In this document: piece by piece, positions 8,436 through 17,841 of the stretch | Numbering within the stretch: the first letter of the stretch is position 1 | Layout of the letters: each line of letters begins with the position of its first letter | Assembly (NCBI GenBank): GCA_009841005.1 | Contig: VXMR01000139.1 | Span: 1-54,668, forward strand | Direction of reading: 5' to 3' | From: Gemmatimonadales bacterium | GTDB taxonomy: Bacteria; Gemmatimonadota; Gemmatimonadetes; Palauibacterales; Palauibacteraceae | DNA: 54,668 nucleotides | Made by a program: the position numbers and the translations under genes | Notes under the pieces: generated by a model | What the model saw: the letters and a program-made list of their open reading frames with translations, nothing else | What the model was told of the DNA's origin: nothing | The model's database searches: none

Positions 8436-9791
8436 ATGAACCTCGCACCCCGCCGCGCGGACCTGGCGCGCATGATGCGGCTGGCCCTCCCGATCGTGAC
8501 CGTCCAGGTCGGCATCATGATGATGGGCGTCGTGGACACGCTCATGGTCGGCCGCCTGTCGGCGACCGATCTGGCCGCCGTCGGCCTGGGCAACATCTAC
8601 TTTTTCCAGATCGCCGTGTTCGGGATGGGCGTGCTCATGTCCCTCGATCCCATCGTCGCGCAGGGCGTCGGGGCGGGAGACCATGAAGCCGCCGCCCGGG
8701 GGATACAGCGGGCGCTCGTCCTCACCCTTCTCCTGACGGCGATCACGTCCCTGCTCTTCTTGCCCGCCGCACGCATCTTCGCCCTCCTGCGGCAGCCCGC
8801 CGAGGTCGTGCCGGTGGCCGGGGGCTACGCACTGGGATCGATCCTCGGGATGCTCCCCTTCTACGCGTTCGTCGTACTCCGGCAGAGCCTGCAGGCGATG
8901 CATCGGGTGGCGCCGATCGTCTGGACGATCGCGGGCGCGAACCTCCTGAACGCCGTCCTCAACTGGGTGCTGATCTACGGCAATCTCGGGGTTCCGCAGT
9001 TGGGGGCCGTGGGCTCGGCGTGGGGATCGAGCCTGGCGCGCTGGTGCATGGCGGTCGCGCTCCTCTGGCTGTCCTGGCCCGCCATGCGTCCCTACCTGGG
9101 CCGCTTCCGGCGCGAGGCGCTCGACCGGCGAGCGCTCGCGCGCATGGTGCGGCTCGGCACCCCGATCGGCTTTCAGCAGCAGCTCGAGTTCGGAGCGTTC
9201 GCCGTGATCGGGGTCATGATGGGCTGGCTGGGCACCGAGGCGATGGCGGGGCACCAGATCGCGCTCAACCTCGCCGCGCTCACCTTCATGGTGCCGTTCG
9301 GGATCGCGGCCGCCTCCGCCGTGCGCGTCGGCCACGCCGTTGGACAGGAGGACATGGATGGGGCGCGCCGGGCCGCCGCCGCGGGGATCCAGCTCAGCAG
9401 CGTCTTCATGCTCGCGACCGCGGGCGCGTTTCTCGCCTTCCCGCGCTTCTGGGCCAGCCTCTACTCGCACGACCTCGCCGTCATCGCGATCGCCGCGTCC
9501 CTGATCCCGATCGCCGGCGTCTTCCAGGTCGCCGATGGCCTCCAGACCGTCGCGGCCGGCGTGCTGCGCGGCGCCGGAGACACCTTCACGCCCTTCCTCG
9601 TCAACGCCCTCGGCTTCTGGCTGCTCGGCGTGCCGGTGAGCTACTTCCTGGCCTTCCGCGCCGACTGGGGCCCGCGCGGCCTGTGGTGGGGCCTGGCCGC
9701 CGGACTCGCCGCGGTGGCCGTCCTCCTCTTCGCCCGCCTGCGCCAGGCCCTCCGCCGAGACGTGCGCCGAGTGGCCATCGACACCCCCTAA
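8436..9791 (+). CDS. MATE family efflux transporter
   Basis: A 451-residue polytopic protein with two homologous six-helix halves, as in MATE exporters of the NorM/DinF type. The early segment LALPIVTVQVGIMMMGVVDT with MVGRLSATDLAAVGLG is the family hallmark, and the second half repeats it (IGFQQQLEFGAFAVIGVMMG). These carriers export drugs or metabolites using Na+ or H+ gradients. The ATG at 8436 is chosen; AGGA lies 5-8 bases upstream. It is divergent from the MBL-fold gene with a 104-bp gap in which no clear promoter stands out. Confidence 0.92.
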   Translation: MNLAPRRADLARMMRLALPIVTVQVGIMMMGVVDTLMVGRLSATDLAAVGLGNIYFFQIAVFGMGVLMSLDPIVAQGVGAGDHEAAARGIQRALVLTLLLTAITSLLFLPAARIFALLRQPAEVVPVAGGYALGSILGMLPFYAFVVLRQSLQAMHRVAPIVWTIAGANLLNAVLNWVLIYGNLGVPQLGAVGSAWGSSLARWCMAVALLWLSWPAMRPYLGRFRREALDRRALARMVRLGTPIGFQQQLEFGAFAVIGVMMGWLGTEAMAGHQIALNLAALTFMVPFGIAAASAVRVGHAVGQEDMDGARRAAAAGIQLSSVFMLATAGAFLAFPRFWASLYSHDLAVIAIAASLIPIAGVFQVADGLQTVAAGVLRGAGDTFTPFLVNALGFWLLGVPVSYFLAFRADWGPRGLWWGLAAGLAAVAVLLFARLRQALRRDVRRVAIDTP

Positions 9792-9812
9792 CCTTTCAGA
9801 TGGACGCGGCCT

Positions 9813-9856
9813 GACTTTCAATCGGTCAACGGGAGACTTTCGATCGGTCACGGACG
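9813..9856 (+). repeat. Two 22-bp direct repeats upstream of the GLPGLI/TonB operon
   Basis: GACTTTCAATCGGTCAACGG (9813-9832) is followed at 22-bp period by GACTTTCGATCGGTCACGGA (9835-9854). The 22-bp step is two helical turns, which suits a dimeric regulator contacting one face of the DNA. The reverse strand contains ACCGATTGA-like cores that partly resemble LytTR-type direct repeats, but the match is incomplete. A TACAAC hexamer at 9864-9869 could be the -10 box. It lies 72-115 bases before the start of the operon. Confidence 0.65.
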
Positions 9857-9927
9857 ACCCCCCTACAACGTGACCTTGGCGCCGTGTGTCCGATCTAATG
9901 GATGACGGACGACAAGCGGCGGGTTTC

Positions 9928-10788
9928 ATGAGTACACGACGAAGTACAAGACGACGGCTGCAGCAACGGTTCCAGTCCTCTCGTTGGGCGGCCTTCCCGC
10001 TGGCCCTTGCGGGCTTCGCGCCGGCGGCGCTCGGCGGGCAGGCGGCACCGGCGGGGAGTGTTGACTACGTGCGTTCGGTGCAGTTCGACTTCGAGGTGCC
10101 GGAGCGCATGGCGGCGTTTCGCGACCGCCTCGCGGCGCAGAACACGGCCTCCATGGTCCTCCGCTTCGACGGCGCCCGGTCCATCATGATGCCGGACCCC
10201 GATGCGGAAGCGGCGGCCCCCCGCGGCGGCGCCCGCGACTCGGATCGGATGGATCGCCGCGCCCTCGGGATGGCGCTGCGGCTCAGAATGGGATCGGCCT
10301 CCCGCAGCGACCAGGAGGACGTGGTTCAGGCCTATGTCGACTTCGGGAGCGGCGCGATCACGGAGACCCGCGAGTTCATGGGGCGCACGTTCCTGATCTC
10401 CGGAGACCGGCCCGCGTTTGCGTGGAAGCTCGGGACCGAACAGCGCGAGTTCCTCGGTTACATGGTCCAGCAGGCGACGGCGGTCCATGACGGATCGGAG
10501 ATCGAAGCCTGGTTCACGCCCCAGATCCCGGTGCAGGCGGGCCCCGGCCAGTACGGCGGGCTTCCCGGCCTCATCCTCGTGCTCACGGTCGACGGTGGAG
10601 ACCTCCTCTACTCGGCGACCGAGGTGAACCTCGACGGCCCTGGCGACGTCGCGATCACCCCGCCGACCGACGGGGAAATGGTCACGCGCGAGGAGTACGA
10701 AGCCCTCGTGGCGGAAAAGCTCGAGGAAATCCGGGCCACGCGGGGGGCCGGCAACCGGCGCCGCCCGTTCGACGGGGGGCTCCGATGA
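9928..10788 (+). CDS. GLPGLI family protein
   Basis: A 286-residue exported protein. The family signature GGLPGLILVL is present near residue 210, and the preceding region (IPVQAGPGQYGG) also fits. GLPGLI proteins are envelope proteins of unknown role that are commonly encoded beside TonB-type receptors, as here. The start is uncertain: ATG 9928 gives a basic N-terminus followed by a hydrophobic stretch (WAAFPLALAGFAPAALGG) that can act as a signal; ATG 9898 and GTG 9886 are in-frame alternatives. The stop overlaps the receptor start (ATGA), so both are co-translated. The central region has an Ala/Gly/Arg-rich insert. Confidence 0.88.
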   Translation: MSTRRSTRRRLQQRFQSSRWAAFPLALAGFAPAALGGQAAPAGSVDYVRSVQFDFEVPERMAAFRDRLAAQNTASMVLRFDGARSIMMPDPDAEAAAPRGGARDSDRMDRRALGMALRLRMGSASRSDQEDVVQAYVDFGSGAITETREFMGRTFLISGDRPAFAWKLGTEQREFLGYMVQQATAVHDGSEIEAWFTPQIPVQAGPGQYGGLPGLILVLTVDGGDLLYSATEVNLDGPGDVAITPPTDGEMVTREEYEALVAEKLEEIRATRGAGNRRRPFDGGLR

Positions 10789-13670
10789 GGCGGCCCGCAC
10801 AGATGGGTTCGACCCAAGCGTTCCGGTCGCGGCCGGCGCGGATTCTGACGCTGCTGGCGGTGGGGCTCGTGTTCGTTGCCCTTTCCCCCTCTCCCATCGA
10901 GGCCCAGGCCGAGTACACGGTGAGCGGCGTGATCGCCGACGCGGAAGGCGCGGGTCTCAACGGCGCCATGGTCGTGGCGCTGGCGAAGCCCGACTCCGTG
11001 CTGACCCGCTTCACGACCTCCAGCGGCGACGGCGTCTTCGCCCTCGGCGATCTCGGGCCGGGCGAGTACATCCTGCAGATCACCCTGCTCGGATACGGCA
11101 CGGTACGGCAGGACTTCTCCCTCACCGGCGAAGACGTGAACGTCGGCACGATCAACCTCGAGGTAATGGCGGTGGAGGTGGACCCGCTCGTCGTCACGCT
11201 CGACCACGTCCCCTTCCTGAACCGGCGGGACACCCTCGGCTACAACGCGCTCGCCTTCCGGACCCGGCCCAACGCGACGGTGGAGGACCTTCTGCGCCAG
11301 CTTCCGGGGATCGAGGTCGAGACCGACGGATCGATCACGGCGCAGGGCGAGGAGGTCGAGAACGTCCTCGTCGACGGCAGGGAGTTCTTCGGGGGCGACC
11401 CCACGATGGCGACCCAGAACCTGCCCGCCGAAGCCGTGGACCGTGTGGAGGTCTACGACAAGGAATCGGACATGGCCGAGTTCACGGGGATCGCCGACGG
11501 CGAGGAAGAGCGGACGATCAACCTGGAACTCAAGGAAGAGGCGCGGTCGGGCTATTTCGGCCGGACGTCCGGCGGACTCGGCGCAGACATGGAGAACGCA
11601 TCCGTGACTCCCGGATTCGGCGAGGACGTGGCCGCGCGGCTACAGCGTGGGCGCGAGTCCGGGAGGGTGGCCGGCGGGATTCCATACGCGGGAGCGTTGT
11701 CGATCAACCGTTTCTCCCCCACCACGCAACTCGCCCTCGTCGGAAGCGCGAACAACGTGAACCAGGCGGGGTTCGGGTGGGGCGACGCCATGTCGTTCGG
11801 CGGACGGGATTTCGGCCGCGGCGGCGGGGGCGACGACGGGCTCACCGAGACCCGCATGCTGGCGTTCAACGTCAACCACGACTTCGGAGGCAACGACGAC
11901 AACTGGATCCGGACGAGCTATCGCCTCAGCACGCTCGACAACTTCCAGAACGAGACGCGGAGGCAGGAGCAACTCCTCGGTATGAGCGCCTCGTCCCTCG
12001 TCGATCGCGCCACCCGCACGGACACCGAAAACTCGAGCCACAGGGTCAACCTGAACTCCCAGCTCACCCTCTCCGAGGGCCACGAACTGCGGCTCCGCGG
12101 GAATCTGAACGCGCGCAGCTCCCTCCTCGACCGCGCGGACTTCCAGGACACGCGCTCGGGCACCGGGCAGTTCCTCACGGCCGCGGCGACGAACTACGAC
12201 GTGGACGGCGAGGATCTGGGCGGCGATGCCCGGCTCACGTGGCGCAAGCGACTCGACGACAGCGGGCGGAGTCTCTTCGCGGAGGCCCGGGTGAACCTCA
12301 GCGATTCCGACCGCCTCACGAACCTCGCGTCGTCGATCGAGGGCAACGTGGAGAACCCGCGCGCCCAGGCCGGCGACGTGCTCCAGGAGCAGACGAACCT
12401 CGGGCAGACGCTGACGCACTCGGTCCGCCTGTCGATGACGCAGCCGATGCCCTGGGAGTCGATGCTCGAGGTCTACGGCGAGCGGAGCGCGACCGCCGAG
12501 GACGAGAACCAGTCGGTGTTCGACATCGGGCCTGATGGACGGACGGTGAACCCGCTCCTCACCTCCGGGTTCGAGCGGACGTACAGCTACCTGCGCGGGG
12601 GCTTTCGCTTCAACCGCACGAGCGAGGCCGGACGGCTCGTGCTCGGACTGCGCCTCCAGGGTTCGGACCTGGAGGGGACGATCCTCGGTCGGAGCGAGGA
12701 GATCGCCAACGGATACATGCACGTGCTGCCCAACGCCGAGTACCGGATGCAGGTCGACGACCAGCGCACGCTTCAGTTCCGCTACTCGACGTCCACGCGC
12801 GAACCGCGCATGACGGATCTTCAGCCCTTCGTCGACAATCGCGACCCGCTGCGCATCCGGGTGGGGAATCCCGATCTGCAGCCCGAATACACGCACCGGC
12901 TGCGGACGGAATACCGGTTCTTCGACACGTTCAGTTTCGTCAATCTGTTCACGCACGCGAACGTCAGCTTCACGACGAACGACATCGCCCAGTCCCGAAC
13001 GGTGACGCAGCGGGGGCTCCAGACCCTCTCGCCCGTGAACCTCGGGAGTTCGTGGTCGGCGAACGGCGGGGCGAGCTTCGGGAGGCCGCTGCGCTGGATG
13101 GGCGGCCAGGTGGACCTGAACTACGACCTCCGCTACTCCAGTTCGAACGAGCTCGTCAACGACCTCGAGAACCGGAGCCGGTCGCTGGCGCACACGTTCG
13201 GGATCGAGCTCGAGAACCGCGCCAAGGAGGACTACGACGTGCGCGGGGGCGCCAAGCTGACGCTGAGCGACGTCAGCTACTCCCTGAACGAGGAGTTGAA
13301 CGAGGACTACCTCACCTCCACGCTGTACGCGATCGCCGACCTTCACATGGGGCCGTGGACGCTGGGCACGGAGTTCCAGTGGCGGCTCTACGACCAGGAC
13401 CTGTTCGGCCCGGGTCGGAACGTCGCGCTGTGGGAAGCTTCCCTCCGGCGCCTCATCCTGAACGACCAGGCCGAGATCCGACTGGTGGCGTTCGACATTC
13501 TGGGCCAGAATCAGGGCGTGACGTACACGAATTCGCCCGGCTTCATCGAGGAGAGCCGGGTCGAGTCGCTCACGCAGTACGTGATGCTGAACTTCACCTG
13601 GTATCTCGGGAACCGCTCGTTGTCCGGCGGCGGCCGGGGCGGACGCGACGGAGGCCGGTTCCGGAGGTAG
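10785..13670 (+). CDS. TonB-dependent receptor-like outer-membrane beta-barrel protein
   Basis: A 961-residue outer-membrane protein. After a signal peptide (hydrophobic core LTLLAVGLVFVALS, cleavage near IEAQA) it has a carboxypeptidase-regulatory-like Ig domain (YTVSGVIADAEGAGLNGAMV). A plug domain follows, with DLLRQLPGIEVETDGSIT and VLVDGREFFGGDP, then a long barrel rich in alternating strands of the OMP_b-brl_3 type. The C-terminal strand MLNFTWYLG is followed by a Gly/Arg-rich tail, so the barrel does not end exactly at the terminus. No clear TonB box is seen. Its ligand is unknown; coupling with the GLPGLI gene suggests a joint envelope function. Confidence 0.92.
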   Translation: MRRPAQMGSTQAFRSRPARILTLLAVGLVFVALSPSPIEAQAEYTVSGVIADAEGAGLNGAMVVALAKPDSVLTRFTTSSGDGVFALGDLGPGEYILQITLLGYGTVRQDFSLTGEDVNVGTINLEVMAVEVDPLVVTLDHVPFLNRRDTLGYNALAFRTRPNATVEDLLRQLPGIEVETDGSITAQGEEVENVLVDGREFFGGDPTMATQNLPAEAVDRVEVYDKESDMAEFTGIADGEEERTINLELKEEARSGYFGRTSGGLGADMENASVTPGFGEDVAARLQRGRESGRVAGGIPYAGALSINRFSPTTQLALVGSANNVNQAGFGWGDAMSFGGRDFGRGGGGDDGLTETRMLAFNVNHDFGGNDDNWIRTSYRLSTLDNFQNETRRQEQLLGMSASSLVDRATRTDTENSSHRVNLNSQLTLSEGHELRLRGNLNARSSLLDRADFQDTRSGTGQFLTAAATNYDVDGEDLGGDARLTWRKRLDDSGRSLFAEARVNLSDSDRLTNLASSIEGNVENPRAQAGDVLQEQTNLGQTLTHSVRLSMTQPMPWESMLEVYGERSATAEDENQSVFDIGPDGRTVNPLLTSGFERTYSYLRGGFRFNRTSEAGRLVLGLRLQGSDLEGTILGRSEEIANGYMHVLPNAEYRMQVDDQRTLQFRYSTSTREPRMTDLQPFVDNRDPLRIRVGNPDLQPEYTHRLRTEYRFFDTFSFVNLFTHANVSFTTNDIAQSRTVTQRGLQTLSPVNLGSSWSANGGASFGRPLRWMGGQVDLNYDLRYSSSNELVNDLENRSRSLAHTFGIELENRAKEDYDVRGGAKLTLSDVSYSLNEELNEDYLTSTLYAIADLHMGPWTLGTEFQWRLYDQDLFGPGRNVALWEASLRRLILNDQAEIRLVAFDILGQNQGVTYTNSPGFIEESRVESLTQYVMLNFTWYLGNRSLSGGGRGGRDGGRFRR

Positions 13671-13707
13671 CTCAGCCGGCGGCTGCCGGCGCAGGACGGG
13701 GCGCGCC

Positions 13708-14793
13708 ATGACCGAACCGACGGGGGGCCGGGTCGTATCGCTGGACGCGTTCCGGGGCCTGACGATCGCCTCGATGATCCTCGTCAACAATCCCGGCAGC
13801 TGGAGCTACGTCTACGCGCCCCTGGCCCACGCGGAATGGCACGGCTGGACGCCGACCGACCTCATCTTCCCCTACTTCCTCTTCATCGTCGGCGTCGCGA
13901 TCCCCTTCTCCTTCTCGCGTCGTCTCGCCGAGGGCGCCGGACGGGGACGGCTGTACCGGCACGTGGCGCGGCGCTCGCTCATCCTCATCGGGCTCGGACT
14001 CGCGATGCGGGCGATTCCCGACTTCGACCTGTTCGACATGCGCCTGTACGGCGTGCTGCAGCGGATCGGACTCGTCTACTGCGCGGCGGCGGCGCTCTAC
14101 CTGTGGGGGTCCGCGCGCGTGCGGTGGATCGCGGTGGGAGTGCTCCTCCTCGGGTACTGGGCGCTCGTCGCGGGGGACCTGTCTCCGGACGGGAACCTCG
14201 GGGCCCGGATCGACCGGTTCCTCATGGGCGACCGGCTGTGGCAGGGGACGTGGGATCCGGAGGGTCTCCTCTCGACGCTGCCGGCCATCGGGACCTCGCT
14301 GCTGGGGATCTTCTGCGGCGAATGGCTGCGGTCGGACCGCTCCGGAATCAAGCTGTCGCGGGGAATGTGGATCGCCGGCGCCTGGCTCGTCGTGCTGGGG
14401 CTCGCGTGGGACACGGTATTCCCGATCAACAAGAACCTGTGGTCGAGTTCCTACGTCCTCTTCACGGCGGGAACGGCGCTGCTCCTGTTCGGCGCCATGT
14501 ACTGGCTGATCGACGTGAAGCGGCTGCGTGGTGGATGGGTGACGCCGTTCGTCATCTACGGCATGAACTCGATCGCGGTCTTCGTCGCCTCCGGCATGTT
14601 CGCCAAGACGCTCGCCCGGATCCAAGTCGGGGACGACGGGGGGGGTCCGCTGAGCGCGTGGCTTTACGAGAACGCGTTCCGGTCATGGGCCGGCGACTAC
14701 GGCGGCTCGCTCGCGATGGCACTGGCCCAGGTCACCTTCTGGCTGGGCGTCATGTGGCTCCTCCACCGCCGCCGCATCTATATCAGGATCTGA
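13708..14793 (+). CDS. Heparan-alpha-glucosaminide N-acetyltransferase-like membrane protein (DUF5009 type)
   Basis: A 361-residue polytopic membrane protein. It opens VVSLDAFRGLTIASMILVNN and continues with TDLIFPYFLFIVGVAIPFSF, both hallmarks of the HGSNAT/YeiB-type acyltransferase group; a conserved His (AEWHGW) lies between them, as in the catalytic region of HGSNAT. These proteins are thought to move acyl groups across the membrane onto amino sugars. In bacteria the acceptor is generally unknown and may be an envelope glycan. It lies 37 bp after the receptor gene on the same strand and could be the last gene of that operon. Confidence 0.85.
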   Translation: MTEPTGGRVVSLDAFRGLTIASMILVNNPGSWSYVYAPLAHAEWHGWTPTDLIFPYFLFIVGVAIPFSFSRRLAEGAGRGRLYRHVARRSLILIGLGLAMRAIPDFDLFDMRLYGVLQRIGLVYCAAAALYLWGSARVRWIAVGVLLLGYWALVAGDLSPDGNLGARIDRFLMGDRLWQGTWDPEGLLSTLPAIGTSLLGIFCGEWLRSDRSGIKLSRGMWIAGAWLVVLGLAWDTVFPINKNLWSSSYVLFTAGTALLLFGAMYWLIDVKRLRGGWVTPFVIYGMNSIAVFVASGMFAKTLARIQVGDDGGGPLSAWLYENAFRSWAGDYGGSLAMALAQVTFWLGVMWLLHRRRIYIRI

Positions 14794-14823
14794 CGTGGCC
14801 GATCTGACCTGCCCGGGGAGCGC

Positions 14824-17241
14824 CTATATCCCTGCCGCCGCGAGTTCCTCGAGGACGCGCTCGGGGCGCAGGGGGATGCGGCGCAGGCGCACGCCGGTCG
14901 CGTCGAAGATTGCGTTTGCGACGGCCGCCGGAACCGTGCGGTGCGAGGGCTCGCCGGCCCCATAGTGCGGCAGGTCCGGCCGGTCGGGGTTCGGATCGCC
15001 GTTCACGATCACGACGTCAATCCGCTCGGGCGCGTCCCGGTGCGTGATCGTCGGGTGCGTGCGCCAGTCGACGCTCGTGACCCTCTCGCCGTCGAACTGC
15101 ACTTCCTCGTACAGGGTCCGGCTGATCCCGTGCAGGAGGTTCCCCTGGATCGTGTTCTCGAGGCCGTCCGGGTTGATCACGAGGCCGCAGTCGTGCGCGC
15201 AGACCATGCGCTTCACCCAGACGCGGCCGCTCTCCCTGTCGACCTCCACCTCCGCGATCGTGGCGACCGTCGTCTGGACGCGGTACGCGTAGGAGATCCC
15301 GCGCCCGGTGAGAATGCGTCCGCCACCCGGCGCACGGGGTGAGGGCCTCGGCTCCCAGCCGTACGCTTCGGCCGCCGCCTCGACGACGGCGATGGAGCGG
15401 GCCCGGCGGAAGGTCGCGTCGTCCTCCGTCGTCCCGCTCAGGAGGCGGAGGCGGAACTCGACCGGGTCCGCGTTCGCGGCCGCGGCCATCTCGTCGATGA
15501 ACGACTCCCCGGCGAAGGTCGTCTGCGGGCCGTTGGGGTCGCGAAGGTTTCCCGTGCGGAGCGGCGTCTCGAAGGCGAGCGGGAAGCGGACCGCCCGCGT
15601 CTCCTCGCGACGGTTCGGGATGTGGTACATCTCGTCCGGGCCTCGGCCGCCGCCGGGGGACGGCCGGTCGGGTCGGATTCCCATGAGCTGGGCGATGAGC
15701 ACGGTGTCGGCCTGGTTGTAGCCGACGTGGGCGTAGTTGGCGATGCGCGCATGATAGTCCAGCGCGACCACGTTTCCGGCCTCGTCGAGGCCTCCGCGCA
15801 GGTCGATGGCGAAGGCGGGACCCTTCGTATCCCACGCCGTCTCCTCGTGCCGCATCCACTGCATGCGAACGGGGCGGCCCACCTCGCGTGCCAGGTACGC
15901 CGCCTCGAAACCGGCGTCGTCCGCCGCCGTGCGCCCGTAGAGCTGCGGACCCTCCATCCAGATCACACGCACCCGCTCCGGCGGCATGCCGAGAAACTCG
16001 GCGATGCCGGTGCGGTGGCTGTAGGGCTTCATGTCGTTCGTGTAGACCGTCATCTGCCCATCGGAGGGATCGGCCAGCGCGTGGGCGGGGCCGATCGCCG
16101 TGTGCCCCTGGAACGGGATGTCGTAACCGGCCTCGACGATCGTGGCCGCGCCCGCCAGCGCCGCGTCGGGGGCGCCTTCCGCGCGGGGACGGGGAGATCC
16201 ACCGGTGCCCGCGCCCACGGGAGTCGCGCCGCGCATGTAGTCGAAGAGGTCTTCGGAGGACGGGAAGGGGGCCGTTTCCGGCTTCTCCCACTCGAGCGCG
16301 AGGCCCTCCGCCGCCTGGATCGCCTGTTCCTCCCGCTCGCAGACGACCGCGACGTAGTTCCCCTCGCGGAAGAAGCGGATGAAACCGGGGACATCGCGCA
16401 CCGAGGACTCGTCGATGGAGACGAGCCGCGCGCCGGCGAAGGGCGGCCGCACGTTCCGCGCGTGGACCATGCCGGGGAGCTTGACGTCAACGGCCCACTC
16501 GAGCGATCCCTCGACCTTCGCGGGGATGTCGTAACGCGGGAGGGACTGCCCGACGATCCTCAGCTCCTCGACCGGCTTCACCGACGCGAGGCCGGTGGTC
16601 TCGTTGACGTTCCGTCCGGTGAGGGCGACGTCGAAGCGCCGTCCGCCGATCAGTTCTCCATACGTGGCCGTTCGCGCCGGATCCGAGGCCACGGAGATAA
16701 CGCCTTCGCTGACGGTGAGTTCGTTGGCGGGGACCTCAAAACGCTCCGAGGCCAGCTCCAGCAGGACCCGCCGCGCTTCGGCAGCGACCCGCCGCGCCGG
16801 CAGCGCGTCACGTTCGATGGCATCGGAACCGCCCGATCCGCCCTGGTCGACCGTCATGTCGGTGCGGCCCATGACGAGCGTGGCCCGGTCGTAGGCGAGG
16901 TCGAGTTCGTCGCACATCATCTGGCGCATGGCGGTCCCGGTCCCCTGCCCGCCGTCCGTCTTGCCGACGTAGAAGGTCGCCGTGCCGTCCTCGTGCACGA
17001 CGAGCCACGAGTCGAGCTGGAGGAAGTCCGGGTCCGGATACGGGTTCGCCTCGCCGGGGTCGCCGGAGCCGTTCCGGCCGAGCCCCGCCACACCGGTGCC
17101 GCGCCCGCCGCTGAAACCCACGCTGCTGAAGCCGAGGACGAAGAGCCCCGAGGTCTTCAGGAAGTCGCGGCGGGAGGTGCCCCCGTCCCACCGCGCGAGC
17201 GCGTCGTCGAGCCTCGCGGACAACTCCGCCGGGCGCTTCAC
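14824..17241 (-). CDS. Molybdenum hydroxylase large subunit (xanthine dehydrogenase family, isoquinoline 1-oxidoreductase-like), Tat-exported
   Basis: An 805-residue molybdopterin-binding subunit. A twin-arginine signal is present (TSRRDFLKTSGLFVLGFSSV), so the enzyme is probably folded with cofactor and moved to the periplasm. Family landmarks include GKTDGGQGTGTAMRQMM near the N-terminus, FQGHTAIGPAHALAD, the GNLRDPNGPQTTFAGESFID block and the catalytic glutamate in GAGEPSHRTVPAAVAN. Such enzymes hydroxylate N-heterocycles or aldehydes with water. The ATGA overlap with the upstream iron-sulfur subunit gene shows they form one unit. No FAD subunit is encoded nearby, as expected for the periplasmic two-subunit type, which probably donates electrons to a cytochrome. 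Confidence 0.92.
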   Translation of the reverse strand: MKRPAELSARLDDALARWDGGTSRRDFLKTSGLFVLGFSSVGFSGGRGTGVAGLGRNGSGDPGEANPYPDPDFLQLDSWLVVHEDGTATFYVGKTDGGQGTGTAMRQMMCDELDLAYDRATLVMGRTDMTVDQGGSGGSDAIERDALPARRVAAEARRVLLELASERFEVPANELTVSEGVISVASDPARTATYGELIGGRRFDVALTGRNVNETTGLASVKPVEELRIVGQSLPRYDIPAKVEGSLEWAVDVKLPGMVHARNVRPPFAGARLVSIDESSVRDVPGFIRFFREGNYVAVVCEREEQAIQAAEGLALEWEKPETAPFPSSEDLFDYMRGATPVGAGTGGSPRPRAEGAPDAALAGAATIVEAGYDIPFQGHTAIGPAHALADPSDGQMTVYTNDMKPYSHRTGIAEFLGMPPERVRVIWMEGPQLYGRTAADDAGFEAAYLAREVGRPVRMQWMRHEETAWDTKGPAFAIDLRGGLDEAGNVVALDYHARIANYAHVGYNQADTVLIAQLMGIRPDRPSPGGGRGPDEMYHIPNRREETRAVRFPLAFETPLRTGNLRDPNGPQTTFAGESFIDEMAAAANADPVEFRLRLLSGTTEDDATFRRARSIAVVEAAAEAYGWEPRPSPRAPGGGRILTGRGISYAYRVQTTVATIAEVEVDRESGRVWVKRMVCAHDCGLVINPDGLENTIQGNLLHGISRTLYEEVQFDGERVTSVDWRTHPTITHRDAPERIDVVIVNGDPNPDRPDLPHYGAGEPSHRTVPAAVANAIFDATGVRLRRIPLRPERVLEELAAAGI

Positions 17242-17771
17242 CGGTCCACCTCCCCACCGGCCGCGTCAGCGCCGTTGGCGCCGTTGACCCCGTTGGCGCC
17301 GCCGGCTCCGTTCGCCATCGCCTCCGCGGCGCGCTTCACGGCGGACTGGATGCGGTAGTACGTCATGCAGCGGCAGAGGGCGCCGTTCATCCCCTGCCGG
17401 ATCTCCTCGTCGCTGGGGTCCGGGTTGCGGTCGAGGAGCGCCTTGGCGGTGAGGATCTGGCCGTTCTGGCAGTAACCGCACTGCGGCACCTGCTCGTCGA
17501 TCCATGCCTGCTGGACGGGATCCAGTGCGCCGGCCGTCGACAGCCCTTCGAGCGTGGTGATCTCGCCCTCGGCGCGGGACACCGGCCGCATGCACGAGCG
17601 GATCGCACGGCCGTCCATGAGCACCGTACACGTCCCGCACTGGCCGAGGCCGCAGCCGAACCTGGGCCCGCGGAGTCCGAGATCGTTCCGGAGGACGTAG
17701 AGCAGCGGGGTCGAGGGTTCCACGTCCAGCGAGTGGGTCTCTCCGTTGACCCTCAGCGTGACTTCGCTCAT
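17238..17771 (-). CDS. (2Fe-2S)-binding small subunit of the molybdenum hydroxylase
   Basis: A 177-residue subunit with two [2Fe-2S] clusters. The plant-ferredoxin-like cluster is bound by GCGLGQCGTCTVLMDGRAIR and the following SC, and the C-terminal cluster by CGYCQNGQ and LCRCMTYY. These pass electrons from the Mo cofactor subunit downstream. There is no signal peptide of its own, so export would rely on the Tat signal of the partner. GGGAG precedes the ATG. The last 25 residues (ANGAGGANGVNGANGADAAG) form a low-complexity Ala/Asn/Gly tail that is not part of the family domain and arises from short GC-rich DNA repeats. Confidence 0.92.
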   Translation of the reverse strand: MSEVTLRVNGETHSLDVEPSTPLLYVLRNDLGLRGPRFGCGLGQCGTCTVLMDGRAIRSCMRPVSRAEGEITTLEGLSTAGALDPVQQAWIDEQVPQCGYCQNGQILTAKALLDRNPDPSDEEIRQGMNGALCRCMTYYRIQSAVKRAAEAMANGAGGANGVNGANGADAAGGEVDR

Positions 17772-17841
17772 CGAATCACTCCCTTGTTCGACTTCTCCGA
17801 CCTCTGCCAGGAACTCCTGTGCCGACCGCCGCGATCGCAGC

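Noticed and set aside
9813..9856. Firm identification of the repeats as LytTR sites
   Set aside because: Spacing fits, but the 9-mer core matches only partly and no LytTR regulator is encoded nearby.
15622..17358. Long open frame (about 578 codons) opposite the molybdenum hydroxylase gene
   Set aside because: It is the antisense shadow of a clear, motif-rich gene in GC-rich DNA and has Arg/Pro/Gly-rich, low-complexity sequence.
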